Source of the DNA: Alsobacter ponti
GTDB taxonomy: Bacteria > Pseudomonadota > Alphaproteobacteria > Rhizobiales > Beijerinckiaceae
Reading direction: 5' to 3'
Assembly (NCBI RefSeq): GCF_024294805.1
Contig: NZ_JANCLU010000014.1
Span: forward strand, 62,001 to 126,000
DNA: 64,000 nt
Shown here in pieces: positions 37,547 through 46,874 of the stretch; position 1 is the stretch's first letter; each line of letters starts with the position of its first letter. The notes beneath the pieces were generated by a model that was not told the origin of the DNA, did no database searches, and saw only the letters and a program-made list of their open reading frames with translations. A program made the position numbers and the translations under genes.

Positions 37547-37773
37547 TCGGCAGTCCTCAAATCCATGCTTCGCCCGTCCCCCGCGAACATCACCCGGGGC
37601 GAACGCCAGATCTGGGGGAGACCGCACCGTCCCCGCCATGCTCGCACGATTGCAGCCCGGACGGAACCGAAAGCGCCACATTCAGGGAAATTTTACCATA
37701 TTCGATGTGTCTGGTCAGAACGGCGTTTCCAAGCCGGAATCGCGCCCCCGCGCGCCGGAGTCAGAGTAAACCG

Positions 37774-38466
37774 ATGACTTGCTCCCTTTCGTCCTCCTTC
37801 CTGGCCAGCGCCGCCGGCCTGACCCTGGCCCTCGCCGTCGCCGTCGGCCCCGCCGCCGCGCAGAACACCACGAAGCCGCCCGCCACGCCGGCCAAGCCTG
37901 CGACGGCGACGAAGCCCGGCACCCCCGCCAAGCCGGCGGCGACACCGGCCAAGCCCGCCGCCGCGGCCAAACCGCCGGCCGGAGCCAAGCCCGCGGCGGC
38001 CGCCAAGCCGTCCGCGCCGGGCGGCGGCCAGCCGATGCTGCTGGAGAAGTTCGGCGACTGGGGCGCGTACGCGTCCGACACCGCCAAGGGCAAGGTCTGC
38101 TACGCGCTCGCCCAGCCGAAGGATCGCGCCCCGGCCACGCTGAAGCGCGACGCCGGCTATCTCTTCATCTCCACCCGGCCGGCGGAGGGCGTGCGCAACG
38201 AGGTCAGCTTCGTGCTCGGCTTCCCCGCCAAGGACGGCGGCGAAGGGTCGGCCAGCTTCGGCGCGCAGCACTTCGCCATCGTCACCAAGGGCTCGGCCGC
38301 CTGGGTGAAGAACGCGGCCGAGGACGCCGCCTTCGTGGAGGCGATGCGCCGCGCGCAGAGCCTGACGGTGAAGGTGTCGTCGGTGCGTGGCAACGAGTCG
38401 ACCGACCGCTATTCGCTGGCCGGCGCCACGCAGGCGCTGGACCGCGTGCGCAAGGAATGCCCCTGA
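37774..38466 (+). CDS. Invasion-associated locus B (IalB) family exported protein
   Basis: The 230-residue protein has a Sec signal (about 1-29, ending AAAQ). A low-complexity Ala/Pro/Lys linker (about 30-82) with repeats such as TPAKPA is followed by the IalB domain (PF06776): [24 protein letters not shown] and the end RVRKECP, with two cysteines likely to form a disulfide. IalB was named from Bartonella, but relatives are common in free-living Hyphomicrobiales, and the role is not established. ATG at 37774. It is divergent from the ECF sigma gene across 227 bp. Confidence 0.87.
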   Translation: MTCSLSSSFLASAAGLTLALAVAVGPAAAQNTTKPPATPAKPATATKPGTPAKPAATPAKPAAAAKPPAGAKPAAAAKPSAPGGGQPMLLEKFGDWGAYASDTAKGKVCYALAQPKDRAPATLKRDAGYLFISTRPAEGVRNEVSFVLGFPAKDGGEGSASFGAQHFAIVTKGSAAWVKNAAEDAAFVEAMRRAQSLTVKVSSVRGNESTDRYSLAGATQALDRVRKECP

Positions 38467-38557
38467 GCGCGCATTCGTCCCGGAGGGTGATTCCGGCGCC
38501 CGCCATAGGCGCGCCACGGTTGTCGTGCTATGGAGCGCGCCACAGGAACCACGCTCC

Positions 38558-39820
38558 ATGCCTTCGCCCATGACAGACGCCCTCGCGGCGCGCGCTCCGG
38601 CTGCGTCGCCGTCCATTCCTCCCGCCGGGGTCGAGACCGCCGGCCCCGTGTCGCTGGTCGGCGTCACCCGCCAGGGACTCGCCGAGGCGCTGCGCGGCGT
38701 CGGCGTGCCCGAGCGCGAGGTGCGCATGCGGGTCGGCCAGCTGTGGCACTGGATCTACCATCGCGGCGCCGCCTCGTTCGACGACATGACCAATGTCGGC
38801 AAAGGCTTGCGCGCCGAGCTGGCTCGCCGGTTCACGCTCGACCGACCGCAGGTCGTGTCCGAACAGGTCTCGCGCGACGGCACGCGCAAGTGGCTGATCC
38901 GCATGGCCTCGACGGGCCCCCATGATCGCGGGGCGGAGATCGAGGCGGTCTACATCCCGGAGGCGGACCGCGGCACGCTGTGCGTGTCGTCCCAGGTGGG
39001 CTGCACCCTCAACTGCTCGTTCTGCCACACCGGCACGCAGAAGCTGGTGCGCAACCTGACCACGGCCGAGATCGTGGCGCAGCTCATGGTGGCGCGCGAC
39101 CGGGTGGGCGACTGGCCCGGCGCGTCCCGCCCCACCGACGGCCTGATCCCCGACGCCGAGCGGGCTGTCTCGAACGTCGTGCTGATGGGCATGGGCGAGC
39201 CGCTCTACAATTTCGAGAACGTCCGCGACGCCATGGAGGTGGTGTCCGACGGCGAGGGCCTGTCGCTCTCCAGGCGGCGCATCACGCTTTCGACCTCGGG
39301 CGTGGTGCCGATGATCCCGCGCGCCGGCGAGGAGATCGGCTCGATGCTGGCGATCAGCCTGCACGCGGTGCGCGACGATTTGCGCAACGAGCTGGTGCCG
39401 CTGAACAAGAAATACCCGATCGCCGAGCTGCTGGAGGCTTGCCGGTCCTACCCCGGGCTGTCCAACGCGCGCCGCATCACGTTTGAGTACGTGATGCTGA
39501 AGGGTGTCAACGACAGCCTCGCCGACGCGCGCGAGCTGGTCCGCCTGCTCAAGGGCATCCCGGCCAAGATCAACCTCATCCCGTTCAACCCGTGGCCCGG
39601 CACGCGCTACGAGTGCTCGGACTGGGAGCGCATCGAGTCGTTCTCGGAGGTGGTGTTTCGCGCCGGCTACGCCTCGCCGGTCCGCACGCCGCGCGGCCGC
39701 GACATCCTGGCCGCCTGCGGCCAGCTCAAGAGCGAGACCGAGAAGCTGCGCGCCCGCGCCCGCATGATGGCGGAGAGCGGCATCGGCCCCGAAGGCCTGT
39801 TCCTCGGCTCGGAGGCCTGA
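38558..39820 (+). CDS. rlmN: 23S rRNA (A2503-C2) / tRNA (A37-C2) methyltransferase RlmN
   Basis: The 420-residue protein is a radical-SAM methyltransferase with the cluster motif C149-x3-C153-x2-C156 (CTLNCSFC), the [12 protein letters not shown] motif and LPLNKKYP-like sequence. The C-terminal DILAACGQL holds the cysteine that forms the methylene intermediate. It methylates C2 of A2503 in 23S rRNA and A37 in some tRNAs. The N-terminus is about 30 residues longer than usual and Ala/Pro-rich. ATG at 38558 with AGGA upstream; the ATG at 38570 is possible. A small membrane protein gene follows after 3 bp. Confidence 0.95.
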   Translation: MPSPMTDALAARAPAASPSIPPAGVETAGPVSLVGVTRQGLAEALRGVGVPEREVRMRVGQLWHWIYHRGAASFDDMTNVGKGLRAELARRFTLDRPQVVSEQVSRDGTRKWLIRMASTGPHDRGAEIEAVYIPEADRGTLCVSSQVGCTLNCSFCHTGTQKLVRNLTTAEIVAQLMVARDRVGDWPGASRPTDGLIPDAERAVSNVVLMGMGEPLYNFENVRDAMEVVSDGEGLSLSRRRITLSTSGVVPMIPRAGEEIGSMLAISLHAVRDDLRNELVPLNKKYPIAELLEACRSYPGLSNARRITFEYVMLKGVNDSLADARELVRLLKGIPAKINLIPFNPWPGTRYECSDWERIESFSEVVFRAGYASPVRTPRGRDILAACGQLKSETEKLRARARMMAESGIGPEGLFLGSEA

Positions 39821-39823
39821 CCC

Positions 39824-40300
39824 TTGCGCCGCCTGTTCGTCATCCTCGTCGGGCTGGCGGCCTCGATCGCGGCGGGGGTCGTGTTCCTCGTCGTGGCCGG
39901 TCTTTTCGTCCCCGCGACGCGCGAGCTGGCGGCGGATTTCTCGCTGGGCGGGATGCTCGCCCTTTTCGCCGCGCTGGTCAGTTCTGATGCCCCCGACCGG
40001 GTTTGGTCGGCCGTCGCGCTCGCGTTCTGGACGGTCGCCACCGCCCTTGTGGTGCTGCCGCCGGTGCTCGCCGCGATCATCGGCGAGGTGGCGGGACTGC
40101 GCTCGTTCGTCTGGTACTCCGGCGCGGCGGGGCTGCTCACCGCCGCCATCGCCTGGCTGGGCCACGCGGCCTCCCACGGCCCCGACAGCGCCGAGACGAA
40201 GCTGCTGCTGCTGCTGTTCCTGACCGGCGCGGTCGCCGGCTGGGTCTACTGGGCCATCGCCGGCAAGATGGCCGGCGCCGCCAGGTCGCCGGCCGCCTGA
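39824..40300 (+). CDS. Small four-helix membrane protein, hypothetical
   Basis: The 158-residue protein has about four hydrophobic helices (about 4-30, 40-55, 62-90 and 95-150 in pieces) and no recognised catalytic motif. It starts with TTG at 39824, eight bases after GGAGG in the end of rlmN, so it is probably co-translated with rlmN. Similar hypothetical proteins follow rlmN in related genomes as I recall, but I cannot confirm this here. Function unknown. Confidence 0.72.
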   Translation: MRRLFVILVGLAASIAAGVVFLVVAGLFVPATRELAADFSLGGMLALFAALVSSDAPDRVWSAVALAFWTVATALVVLPPVLAAIIGEVAGLRSFVWYSGAAGLLTAAIAWLGHAASHGPDSAETKLLLLLFLTGAVAGWVYWAIAGKMAGAARSPAA

Positions 40301-40340
40301 GCGGCCGCGAGCCCGCCGGCCCGCCTCACACGCGCGGGGG

Positions 40341-42251
40341 TCAGACCCCCTTCTGGTGCAGCGCCTCGGCGATCTCGTCGAGCACCGCCGGATCGTCGAT
40401 GGTGGCGGGCATCGACCAGCTGTCGCCGTCGGCGATCTTCTTCATCGTGCCGCGCAGGATCTTGCCCGAGCGCGTCTTGGGCAGGCGGTTGACGGTGATC
40501 GCGATCTTGAACGCCGCGACCGGGCCGATCTTGTCGCGGACGAGCTGCACGATCTCCTTCTCGATCTCCAGCGGCGAGCGGTTGACGCCGCTCTTCAGCA
40601 CCACGAAGCCGCAGGGCTGCTCGCCCTTGAGCGAATCCTTGATGCCGATCACCGCGCATTCCGCCACGTCCGGGTGCGAGGACAGCACCTCCTCCATGCC
40701 GCCGGTCGAGAGGCGGTGGCCGGCGACGTTGATGATGTCGTCGGTGCGGCCCATGATGAACAGGTAGCCGTCCTCGTCGACGAAGCCGGCGTCGGAGGTG
40801 GTGTAGTAGCCGGGATAGGCGGCGAGATAGCTCTCGCGGAAGCGGTCGTCGGCGTGCCACAGCGTCGGCAGCGCGCCCGGCGGCAGCGGCAGCTTGATGA
40901 CGATCGAACCCATCGTGTTCGGCCCCACCGGCTTGCCGCCCTCGTCGACGATCTGCACGTCGTAGCCCGGCATCGGCACGGTCGGCGATCCGTGCTTCAC
41001 CGGCAGCGCGCCCAGCCCGAGCGGATTGCCGACGATGGCCCAGCCGGTCTCGGTCTGCCACCAGTGGTCGATGACCGGCGTGCCGAGGATGTCCTCGGCC
41101 CACTGCACGGTGTCAGGGTCGGCTCGTTCGCCCGCCAGGAACAGCGCGCGGAAGCGGCTCAGGTCGTAGCGCTTCAGGTGCTCGGCCTTCGGATCCTCCT
41201 TCTTGATGGCCCGGAAGGCGGTCGGCGCGGTGAACAGGATGGAGACGCCGTGCTCGGAGATGACGCGCCAGAACGCGCCGGGGTCCGGCGTGCCGACCGG
41301 CTTGCCCTCGTAGACCACGGTGGCGCAGCCGACCAGCAGCGGCGCATAGACGATATAGCTGTGGCCGACCACCCAGCCGACGTCGGAAGCGGCCCAGAAC
41401 ACCTCGCCGGGCCGCGCGCCGTACAGATTCCCCATCGACCAGGCCAGCGCGACCATGTGGCCGCCGTTGTCGCGCACCACGCCCTTGGGCTTGCCGGTGG
41501 TGCCGGACGTGTACAGCACGTAGAGCGGATCGGTCGCCGCCACCTCGACGCAGGGCGCGGCGCGGCCGGCGGCTTTGGCGTCGGCGACGCGCGTCGCCCA
41601 GTCATGGTCGCGGCCCTCGACCATGGTGGCCTGCGCCTGCTTGCGCTGCAGCAGCAGCACGGACTGGGGCGGCGCGGCGGACAGCGAGATCGCCTCGTCG
41701 AGCAGCGGCTTGTAGGTCACGATCCGGTTCGGCTCGATGCCGCAGGAGGCGGTGAGGATCAGCTTGGGGGCGGCGTCGTCGATGCGTGTCGCCAGCTCCT
41801 TGGCGGCGAAGCCGCCGAACACCACGGAGTGAATCGCGCCGATGCGGGCGCAGGCCAGCATGGCGAGCACCGCTTCCGGGATCATCGGCATGTAGACGAT
41901 GACGCGGTCGCCCTTTACGACTCCGAGCTCCTGGAGCACGGCGGCCAGCGTCTCGACCTCGCCCTTCAGCTCGGCGAAGGTGAGCGTGCGCTTGTCGCCG
42001 GTGACGGGGCTGTCGTAGATCAGCGCCGGCTGCGCGCCGCGGGTGGCGACATGGCGGTCGACGGCGTTCCAGCAGGTGTTGCAGGTGGCGTCGGGGAACC
42101 AGCGGCCATAGGGCCCGGCCCCGGGGTCGAACACCGCGTCGGGGGCCTTGATCCAGTCGATCGCCCGCGACGCCTCCCGCCAGAACGCCTGCGGGTCCGC
42201 CTTCCAGCGCGCGTAGGTGTCGCCGTAGCGGCTTGCATTCCCTGGGGTCAT
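40341..42251 (-). CDS. prpE: Propionyl-CoA synthetase (acetyl-CoA synthetase-like)
   Basis: The 636-residue protein is an ANL-superfamily acyl-CoA ligase with TSGTTGKPKG (about 250-260), WWQTETGW, GRTDDIINVAGHRLST and the acetylatable lysine in KTRSGKILR. In the WWQTETG motif it has Trp where true acetyl-CoA synthetases have Gly. With the shorter length, this places it in the PrpE branch. It activates propionate (and acetate less well) by ATP to the acyl-AMP and then the CoA ester. ATG at 42251 with GAGGGAGAG upstream; an in-frame start at 42320 is less likely. It is divergent from the TauE/SafE-type exporter gene. Confidence 0.9.
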   Translation of the reverse strand: MTPGNASRYGDTYARWKADPQAFWREASRAIDWIKAPDAVFDPGAGPYGRWFPDATCNTCWNAVDRHVATRGAQPALIYDSPVTGDKRTLTFAELKGEVETLAAVLQELGVVKGDRVIVYMPMIPEAVLAMLACARIGAIHSVVFGGFAAKELATRIDDAAPKLILTASCGIEPNRIVTYKPLLDEAISLSAAPPQSVLLLQRKQAQATMVEGRDHDWATRVADAKAAGRAAPCVEVAATDPLYVLYTSGTTGKPKGVVRDNGGHMVALAWSMGNLYGARPGEVFWAASDVGWVVGHSYIVYAPLLVGCATVVYEGKPVGTPDPGAFWRVISEHGVSILFTAPTAFRAIKKEDPKAEHLKRYDLSRFRALFLAGERADPDTVQWAEDILGTPVIDHWWQTETGWAIVGNPLGLGALPVKHGSPTVPMPGYDVQIVDEGGKPVGPNTMGSIVIKLPLPPGALPTLWHADDRFRESYLAAYPGYYTTSDAGFVDEDGYLFIMGRTDDIINVAGHRLSTGGMEEVLSSHPDVAECAVIGIKDSLKGEQPCGFVVLKSGVNRSPLEIEKEIVQLVRDKIGPVAAFKIAITVNRLPKTRSGKILRGTMKKIADGDSWSMPATIDDPAVLDEIAEALHQKGV

Positions 42252-42464
42252 GTCGCTCTCCCTCGACAACGCTGTTCGCACGCCGCCGCGTCGGCGGGGC
42301 GGTTTGCCATCAGGTATCACCCGCGCCCCGACCCGTCAGGAGCGACTTTCGATGTTCGCCCTTCGTCGACCCCGCTCGGCCGGGGGAAGCCATGCAAGAA
42401 CGCGGCTTGAACGCCGGCGCGAGGGGCCGCAAATTCGCGGCCCCGCCTCTGGATCGACTCCCCC

Positions 42465-43238
42465 GTGTTTCCTCTGATCTCCGAACCGTTCTTCTATCTC
42501 GTCGCCGTGCCGGCGGTCGTGCTGATGGGCCTGTCCAAGGGCGGGTTCTCCGGCCTCGGCCTGCTCAGCATGTCGATGCTCTCGCTGGCCGTCTCCCCGG
42601 TCAAGGCCGCCGCCATCATGCTGCCGATCCTCATCGTGCAGGACATGGTCAGCGTGTGGGCCTACCGGCGCACCTTCGACAAGCGGCTGCTGGCCATCAT
42701 GCTGCCGGGCACGATCCTCGGCATCGGCTTCGGCTGGCTGATCGCCGCGCAGGTGTCGGAGGCGGTGGTGCGGCTCATCGTCGGCCTCATCTCGGTGGTC
42801 TTCGTCGCCATGTTCTGGCGTCGCCGGCCGCTGAAGACGGAGCCGGCGCCTGTCCCGGGCAAGCCCGCGCCCGGCGTGTTCTGGGGCGCGGTGGCGGGCT
42901 ACACGAGCTTCGTCGCCCACGCCGGCGGGCCGCCGTTCCAGGTCTACGTGATGCCCCTGCGCCTGTCGCCGGCGCTCTACGCGGGCACGAACACCATGTT
43001 CTTCGCCGCCACCAACGCGCTGAAAACGGTGCCCTATCTGGCGCTGGGGCAATTCTCGCCGGAAAACCTCGCCTCATCGGCGGCGCTGTTCCCGATCGCC
43101 ATCGTGGCGACGCTCGGCGGCGTCTGGCTGATCCAGCGTATCGACGCGACGCGCTTCTACATGGTGGTGTACGGACTGACGCTGCTGGTCGGCCTCGGCC
43201 TCGTCACCGACGCGGTGCGCGAGCTGCTGCACGGCTGA
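42465..43238 (+). CDS. TauE/SafE family sulfite/organosulfonate exporter-like permease
   Basis: The 257-residue protein has about eight membrane helices in two halves and the family pattern GLSKGGFSGLG near the N-terminus with AHAGGPPFQVYVMP after the central loop (PF01925). Members are linked to export of sulfite, sulfoacetate or other small anions, but most have no proven substrate. GTG start at 42465. Given the sulfate-activation genes 27 kb away, a sulfur role is possible but not supported by linkage. It lies 65 bp upstream of an acyl-CoA ligase gene. Confidence 0.87.
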   Translation: MFPLISEPFFYLVAVPAVVLMGLSKGGFSGLGLLSMSMLSLAVSPVKAAAIMLPILIVQDMVSVWAYRRTFDKRLLAIMLPGTILGIGFGWLIAAQVSEAVVRLIVGLISVVFVAMFWRRRPLKTEPAPVPGKPAPGVFWGAVAGYTSFVAHAGGPPFQVYVMPLRLSPALYAGTNTMFFAATNALKTVPYLALGQFSPENLASSAALFPIAIVATLGGVWLIQRIDATRFYMVVYGLTLLVGLGLVTDAVRELLHG

Positions 43239-43303
43239 CCCGGCGAGAGCATTGAAGGGCGCGAGCCGGAGCGCTAGCGTCCGCCCTCGAGGGAGGCTCC
43301 GCC

Positions 43304-44932
43304 ATGGCTCGTTCGTCGTACGACACTGATCTCGACAAGAATCCCGCGAACTACCAGCCGCTAACGCCGCTGACCTTCCTCGAGCGCGCCGCGGACGTCT
43401 ATCCGGACCGGGTCGCCATCGTTCACGGCGCGCTGCGGCGCACCTATCGCGAGTTCCATGCCCGGGCTCGCCGGCTCGCCTCGGCGCTGGAGGCGCTGGG
43501 CGTGGGGGAGGGCGACACCGTGGCGGTGATGCTGGGCAACACGCCCGCCATGCTGGAGTGCCACTACGGCGTGCCGATGACCGGCGCCGTGCTCAACACG
43601 CTGAACACGCGGCTCGACCCGGCGATCCTCGCTTTCTCCCTCGATCACGGCGAGGCCAAGGTCGTCATCGCCGACCGCGAGTTCAGTCGGGTGATGGCGC
43701 AGGCCCTCGCCGCGGCGAAGGTGAAGCCCGTGGTGGTGGACTACGACGACCCCGAATATGCCGGGCCGGGCGAGCGCATCGGCTCCATGGAGTACGAGGC
43801 GCTGCTGGCCTCGGGAACGGAGGACCATGTCCGCCGCTTCCCCCGCGACGAGTGGGACGCCATCGCGCTCAACTACACGTCGGGGACGACGGGCAACCCC
43901 AAGGGCGTGGTCTACCACCACCGCGGCGCGGCGCTGCTGGCGACGGGCAACATCGTCACCTGCGGCATGGGCAAGCACCCCGTCTATCTGTGGACGCTGC
44001 CGATGTTCCACTGCAACGGCTGGTGCTTCCCGTGGTCCATCTCGGCGGTGGCCGGCACGCATGTGTGCCTGCGCCAGGTGCGCGCCCGCGCCATCTTCGA
44101 CGCCATCGCCGACCACGGGGTGACGCATCTGTGCGGCGCACCGATCATCATGTCGACGCTGCTGAACGCGCCCGAGGCCGAGAAGCGGATGCTGCCGCGC
44201 GTTGTCGAGTTCTTCACGGCGGCCGCCCCTCCGCCCGAGGCCGTGCTCGCGGAAATGAAGGCGGCGGGCTTCAACGTCACGCATCTCTACGGGCTCACCG
44301 AAACCTACGGCCCCTCGGTCGTGAACGACTGGAACGCCGACTGGGACGCGCTCGACAGCGCCGGGCAGGCCGCCAAGAAGGCCCGCCAGGGCGTGCGCTA
44401 CCTCGCGCTCGACGGGCTCGACGTGCTCGACCCCGCGACGATGCGGCCCGTGCCCGCCGACGGCGAGACGCTCGGCGAGGTGATGATGCGCGGCAACGTG
44501 GTGATGAAGGGCTATCTGAAGAACCCCGGCGCGACCCGCGAGGCGTTCGCCGGGGGCTGGTTCCACTCCGGCGACCTCGGCGTGAAGCATCCGGATGGCT
44601 ATATCCAGCTCAAGGACCGCTCGAAGGACATCATCATCTCGGGCGGGGAGAACATCTCCTCCATCGAGGTGGAGGACGCGCTATTCAAGCACCCGGCCGT
44701 TCAGGCGGCGGCAGTGGTCGCCAAGCCGGACGAGAAATGGGGCGAGACGCCGTGCGCCTTCGTCGAACTGAAGCCGGGGCACGCGGCGACGGCCGACGAA
44801 CTGGCCGCCTGGTGCCGTCAGCACCTCGCCGGCTTCAAGTGCCCCCGCCATTTCGTGTTCGCCGAGCTGCCCAAGACCTCGACGGGCAAGATCCAGAAGT
44901 TCCGGCTGCGCGAGATGGCGCTCGCCGTCTGA
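43304..44932 (+). CDS. Acyl-CoA synthetase (medium/long-chain or methylmercaptopropionate-type ligase)
   Basis: The 542-residue ANL ligase has NYTSGTTGNPKGVVYHHRG (about 190-208), YGLTETYGP, GWFHSGDLGVKHPDGYIQLKDR in two parts and the C-terminal KTSTGKIQKF with the catalytic lysine. It lacks a signal peptide. The sequence is of the class often annotated as fatty-acid or 3-methylmercaptopropionyl-CoA ligase (DmdB-like). Sequence reading alone cannot separate these substrates. GAGG upstream of ATG 43304 supports the start. Confidence 0.88.
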   Translation: MARSSYDTDLDKNPANYQPLTPLTFLERAADVYPDRVAIVHGALRRTYREFHARARRLASALEALGVGEGDTVAVMLGNTPAMLECHYGVPMTGAVLNTLNTRLDPAILAFSLDHGEAKVVIADREFSRVMAQALAAAKVKPVVVDYDDPEYAGPGERIGSMEYEALLASGTEDHVRRFPRDEWDAIALNYTSGTTGNPKGVVYHHRGAALLATGNIVTCGMGKHPVYLWTLPMFHCNGWCFPWSISAVAGTHVCLRQVRARAIFDAIADHGVTHLCGAPIIMSTLLNAPEAEKRMLPRVVEFFTAAAPPPEAVLAEMKAAGFNVTHLYGLTETYGPSVVNDWNADWDALDSAGQAAKKARQGVRYLALDGLDVLDPATMRPVPADGETLGEVMMRGNVVMKGYLKNPGATREAFAGGWFHSGDLGVKHPDGYIQLKDRSKDIIISGGENISSIEVEDALFKHPAVQAAAVVAKPDEKWGETPCAFVELKPGHAATADELAAWCRQHLAGFKCPRHFVFAELPKTSTGKIQKFRLREMALAV

Positions 44933-44942
44933 CCGGCGTCAC

Positions 44943-44972
44943 AAAAAAGGCCGCCGCGTCGCCGCGGCGGCC
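44943..44972 (-). terminator. Rho-independent terminator for the leftward DUF465 gene
   Basis: The stem GGCCGCCGCG (44949-44958), loop TCGC and CGCGGCGGCC (44963-44972) is preceded on the plus strand by six A residues (44943-44948). These are the T-tract for transcription on the minus strand. It lies 25 bp after the DUF465 stop and could also slow rightward transcription from the acyl-CoA ligase. Confidence 0.85.
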
Positions 44973-44997
44973 GGATGTCACCGGGAATCGAGCCGCC

Positions 44998-45186
44998 TCA
45001 ATGAAGCGTGGGCTGGCTCATGTCTTGTCGCAGTCTCTCGATCTCGTCCTTCAATTGGAGCTTGCGTCTTTTCAGTTCGGCAAGCCTGAAATCGTCACCC
45101 GCGGGGCGAATAGTCTCGGATTCAATCTCCTTTTCGAGCGCCTGATGCTTCCGCTCGAGCTCTGCAAGATGGGACTGTAAGGCCAT
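44998..45186 (-). CDS. DUF465 (YdcH-like) small coiled-coil protein
   Basis: The 62-residue product is a helical hairpin of the DUF465 family (PF04325): LAELERKHQALEKEIESE, then RLAELKRRKLQLKDEIERL. The start at 45186 has a near-consensus site (GGGAGG, six bases before ATG). The family is small, cytoplasmic and of unknown function. It is divergent from a second DUF465 gene at 45421, separated by about 235 bp. Confidence 0.9.
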   Translation of the reverse strand: MALQSHLAELERKHQALEKEIESETIRPAGDDFRLAELKRRKLQLKDEIERLRQDMSQPTLH

Positions 45187-45420
45187 GCAAAACCTCCCAT
45201 TGGTTGCTTGCGAAACCATCCTGCCACAGGCCGGCCGGGGACGAAACCCCTTCTTGCGTGCATCGCGCCCTCTCTCCACCGTCGCGCTCGCGACTGAGCG
45301 CGTGGAGGTTCAGGGGCTTGCGCGGACGACCGAGACAGCTTGCCGCATCCCGGCGGCGCGGCCATAGTGACGGGGTTGGACGGCCGGTCGCGCCGCCCTT
45401 TATGCAGTGCAGCACCCGCG

Positions 45421-45639
45421 ATGACGAACACACCGAGCGAACCGCAGGACGAACAGCTGATGTCCGAGCTGGCGATGCTGCGGGAGGAGCACCGCGATCT
45501 GGATTCGGCGATCAACGCCCTCGAAGGCATCACCGCCGCCGATCAGTTGCAGATCCAGCGGCTGAAGAAGCGAAAGCTCTGGCTGAAGGACAGGATCATC
45601 GCGCTGTCCGACCAGCTGACGCCCGACATCATCGCCTGA
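45421..45639 (+). CDS. DUF465 (YdcH-like) small coiled-coil protein, paralogue
   Basis: The 72-residue product shares the DUF465 hairpin pattern with its neighbour: LAMLREEHRDLDSAINALE, then IQRLKKRKLWLKDRIIAL. Sequence identity between the two is modest but the motif LKxRKLxLKDxI is common to both. ATG at 45421. Its 3' end converges with the diguanylate cyclase gene 15 bp away. Function unknown. Confidence 0.88.
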   Translation: MTNTPSEPQDEQLMSELAMLREEHRDLDSAINALEGITAADQLQIQRLKKRKLWLKDRIIALSDQLTPDIIA

Positions 45640-45654
45640 GCGGCGCGCGCGAAA

Positions 45655-46242
45655 TCAGACAGCGAGCGCCTTGCGGCTGCGCTTGGCGGCGTAGAGGTCG
45701 CGATCGGCGGCCTCCATGGCCTCTTCCGGCGCGCGGTTCGGCAGGATCGGCGCGACGCCGGCCGTGACCTCGACCGGGATGATCTGGCCGCCCCAGCTGG
45801 CCGGCGCCTCGCGCACGCGGCGTTGGAGGTTGTCGGCCAGGCGTCGCGCGCCCTCCGGCTGGGCGTGCATCAGGATCAGCGCGAACTCGTCGCCGCCGAG
45901 CCGGGCGACGATGTCGGACGCGCGCACCGTCCGGTTCAGCACGTTGGCGACCTGGGCCAGCACGGCGTCGCCGGCGGGGTGTCCGTAGGTGTCGTTGACC
46001 TGCTTGAAGCTGTCGACGTCGAGCAGCACCAGCGTCGCGGGTTCCTCGTAGCGCGTCGCGTAGGCTGCGCAGCGCGCCAGCTCCTGGCGGAACCCGCGGC
46101 GGTTGAGGACGCGCGTCAGCTCGTCGATGTAGACCAGCCTCTCGAGCTCGCGAATGCGCGCCTCGGCGTCGCGCAGGGACTGGCTCAGGCGGGCGATGAT
46201 CTGGTCGGAAGAAACGACCGCGTCCGAGGGGAAGTCGCTCAA
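45655..46242 (-). CDS. Diguanylate cyclase, minimal GGDEF protein
   Basis: The 195-residue protein has a short helical N-terminus (about 10-35) joined to a GGDEF domain with [12 protein letters not shown] (40-51), [12 protein letters not shown] (73-84) and an intact active site GGDEF (116-120). The inhibitory I-site RxxD (R107-D110) stands exactly five residues before it, so it should make c-di-GMP and be subject to product inhibition. There is no sensor domain or membrane helix. The start is TTG at 46242 with GGAG five bases upstream. It is divergent from purE. Confidence 0.9.
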   Translation of the reverse strand: MSDFPSDAVVSSDQIIARLSQSLRDAEARIRELERLVYIDELTRVLNRRGFRQELARCAAYATRYEEPATLVLLDVDSFKQVNDTYGHPAGDAVLAQVANVLNRTVRASDIVARLGGDEFALILMHAQPEGARRLADNLQRRVREAPASWGGQIIPVEVTAGVAPILPNRAPEEAMEAADRDLYAAKRSRKALAV

Positions 46243-46375
46243 ATCGGCTCCGGAAAGACCTAAAGTATGGAATCTTAAACACGCGCGGCGGGCGCTTGCG
46301 CCTCAAAGGCCGGCCTCTATACTCCGCGCCCTCAATTTAAGGTCGCGCGCGGGGCGCGTCAAACGGAGGCACCGA

Positions 46376-46873
46376 ATGGCCGCGGCGGGCAGACCAGTCG
46401 CCATCATCATGGGCAGCCAGTCGGACTGGGACACGATGCGCCACGCCGCCGAGACGCTGGACGCGCTGGCCATCGGCCACGAGGCGCTGATCGTCTCCGC
46501 GCACCGCACGCCCGACCGGCTGGTCGCCTTTGCCAAGGGGGCCAAGGCCCAAGGGTTCAAGGTGGTCATCGCCGGCGCGGGCGGCGCCGCGCACCTGCCC
46601 GGCATGGCGGCGTCCATGACCAGCCTGCCCGTGCTGGGCGTGCCCGTGCAGTCCAAGGCGCTGTCGGGACAGGACAGCCTGCTCTCCATCGTACAGATGC
46701 CGGCCGGCATCCCGGTCGGCACGCTGGCCATCGGCCGGGCCGGCGCGGTCAACGCGGCCCTGCTGGCCGCCGCCATCCTCGGCGTGTCCGACGACGACGT
46801 CGCGGCGAGGCTGGACGAGTACCGCGCCCGGCAGACCGCCTCGGTGGCCGAGCGGCCGAGCGACGAGGCCTGA
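46376..46873 (+). CDS. purE: N5-carboxyaminoimidazole ribonucleotide mutase
   Basis: The 165-residue protein is class I PurE: GSQSDW (13-18), SAHRTPDRL (41-49), [10 protein letters not shown] and [22 protein letters not shown] in parts. It converts N5-CAIR to CAIR in purine synthesis. ATG at 46376, with GGAGG seven bases upstream. purK follows after one base, so the two form an operon. Confidence 0.96.
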   Translation: MAAAGRPVAIIMGSQSDWDTMRHAAETLDALAIGHEALIVSAHRTPDRLVAFAKGAKAQGFKVVIAGAGGAAHLPGMAASMTSLPVLGVPVQSKALSGQDSLLSIVQMPAGIPVGTLAIGRAGAVNAALLAAAILGVSDDDVAARLDEYRARQTASVAERPSDEA

Positions 46874-46874
46874 C

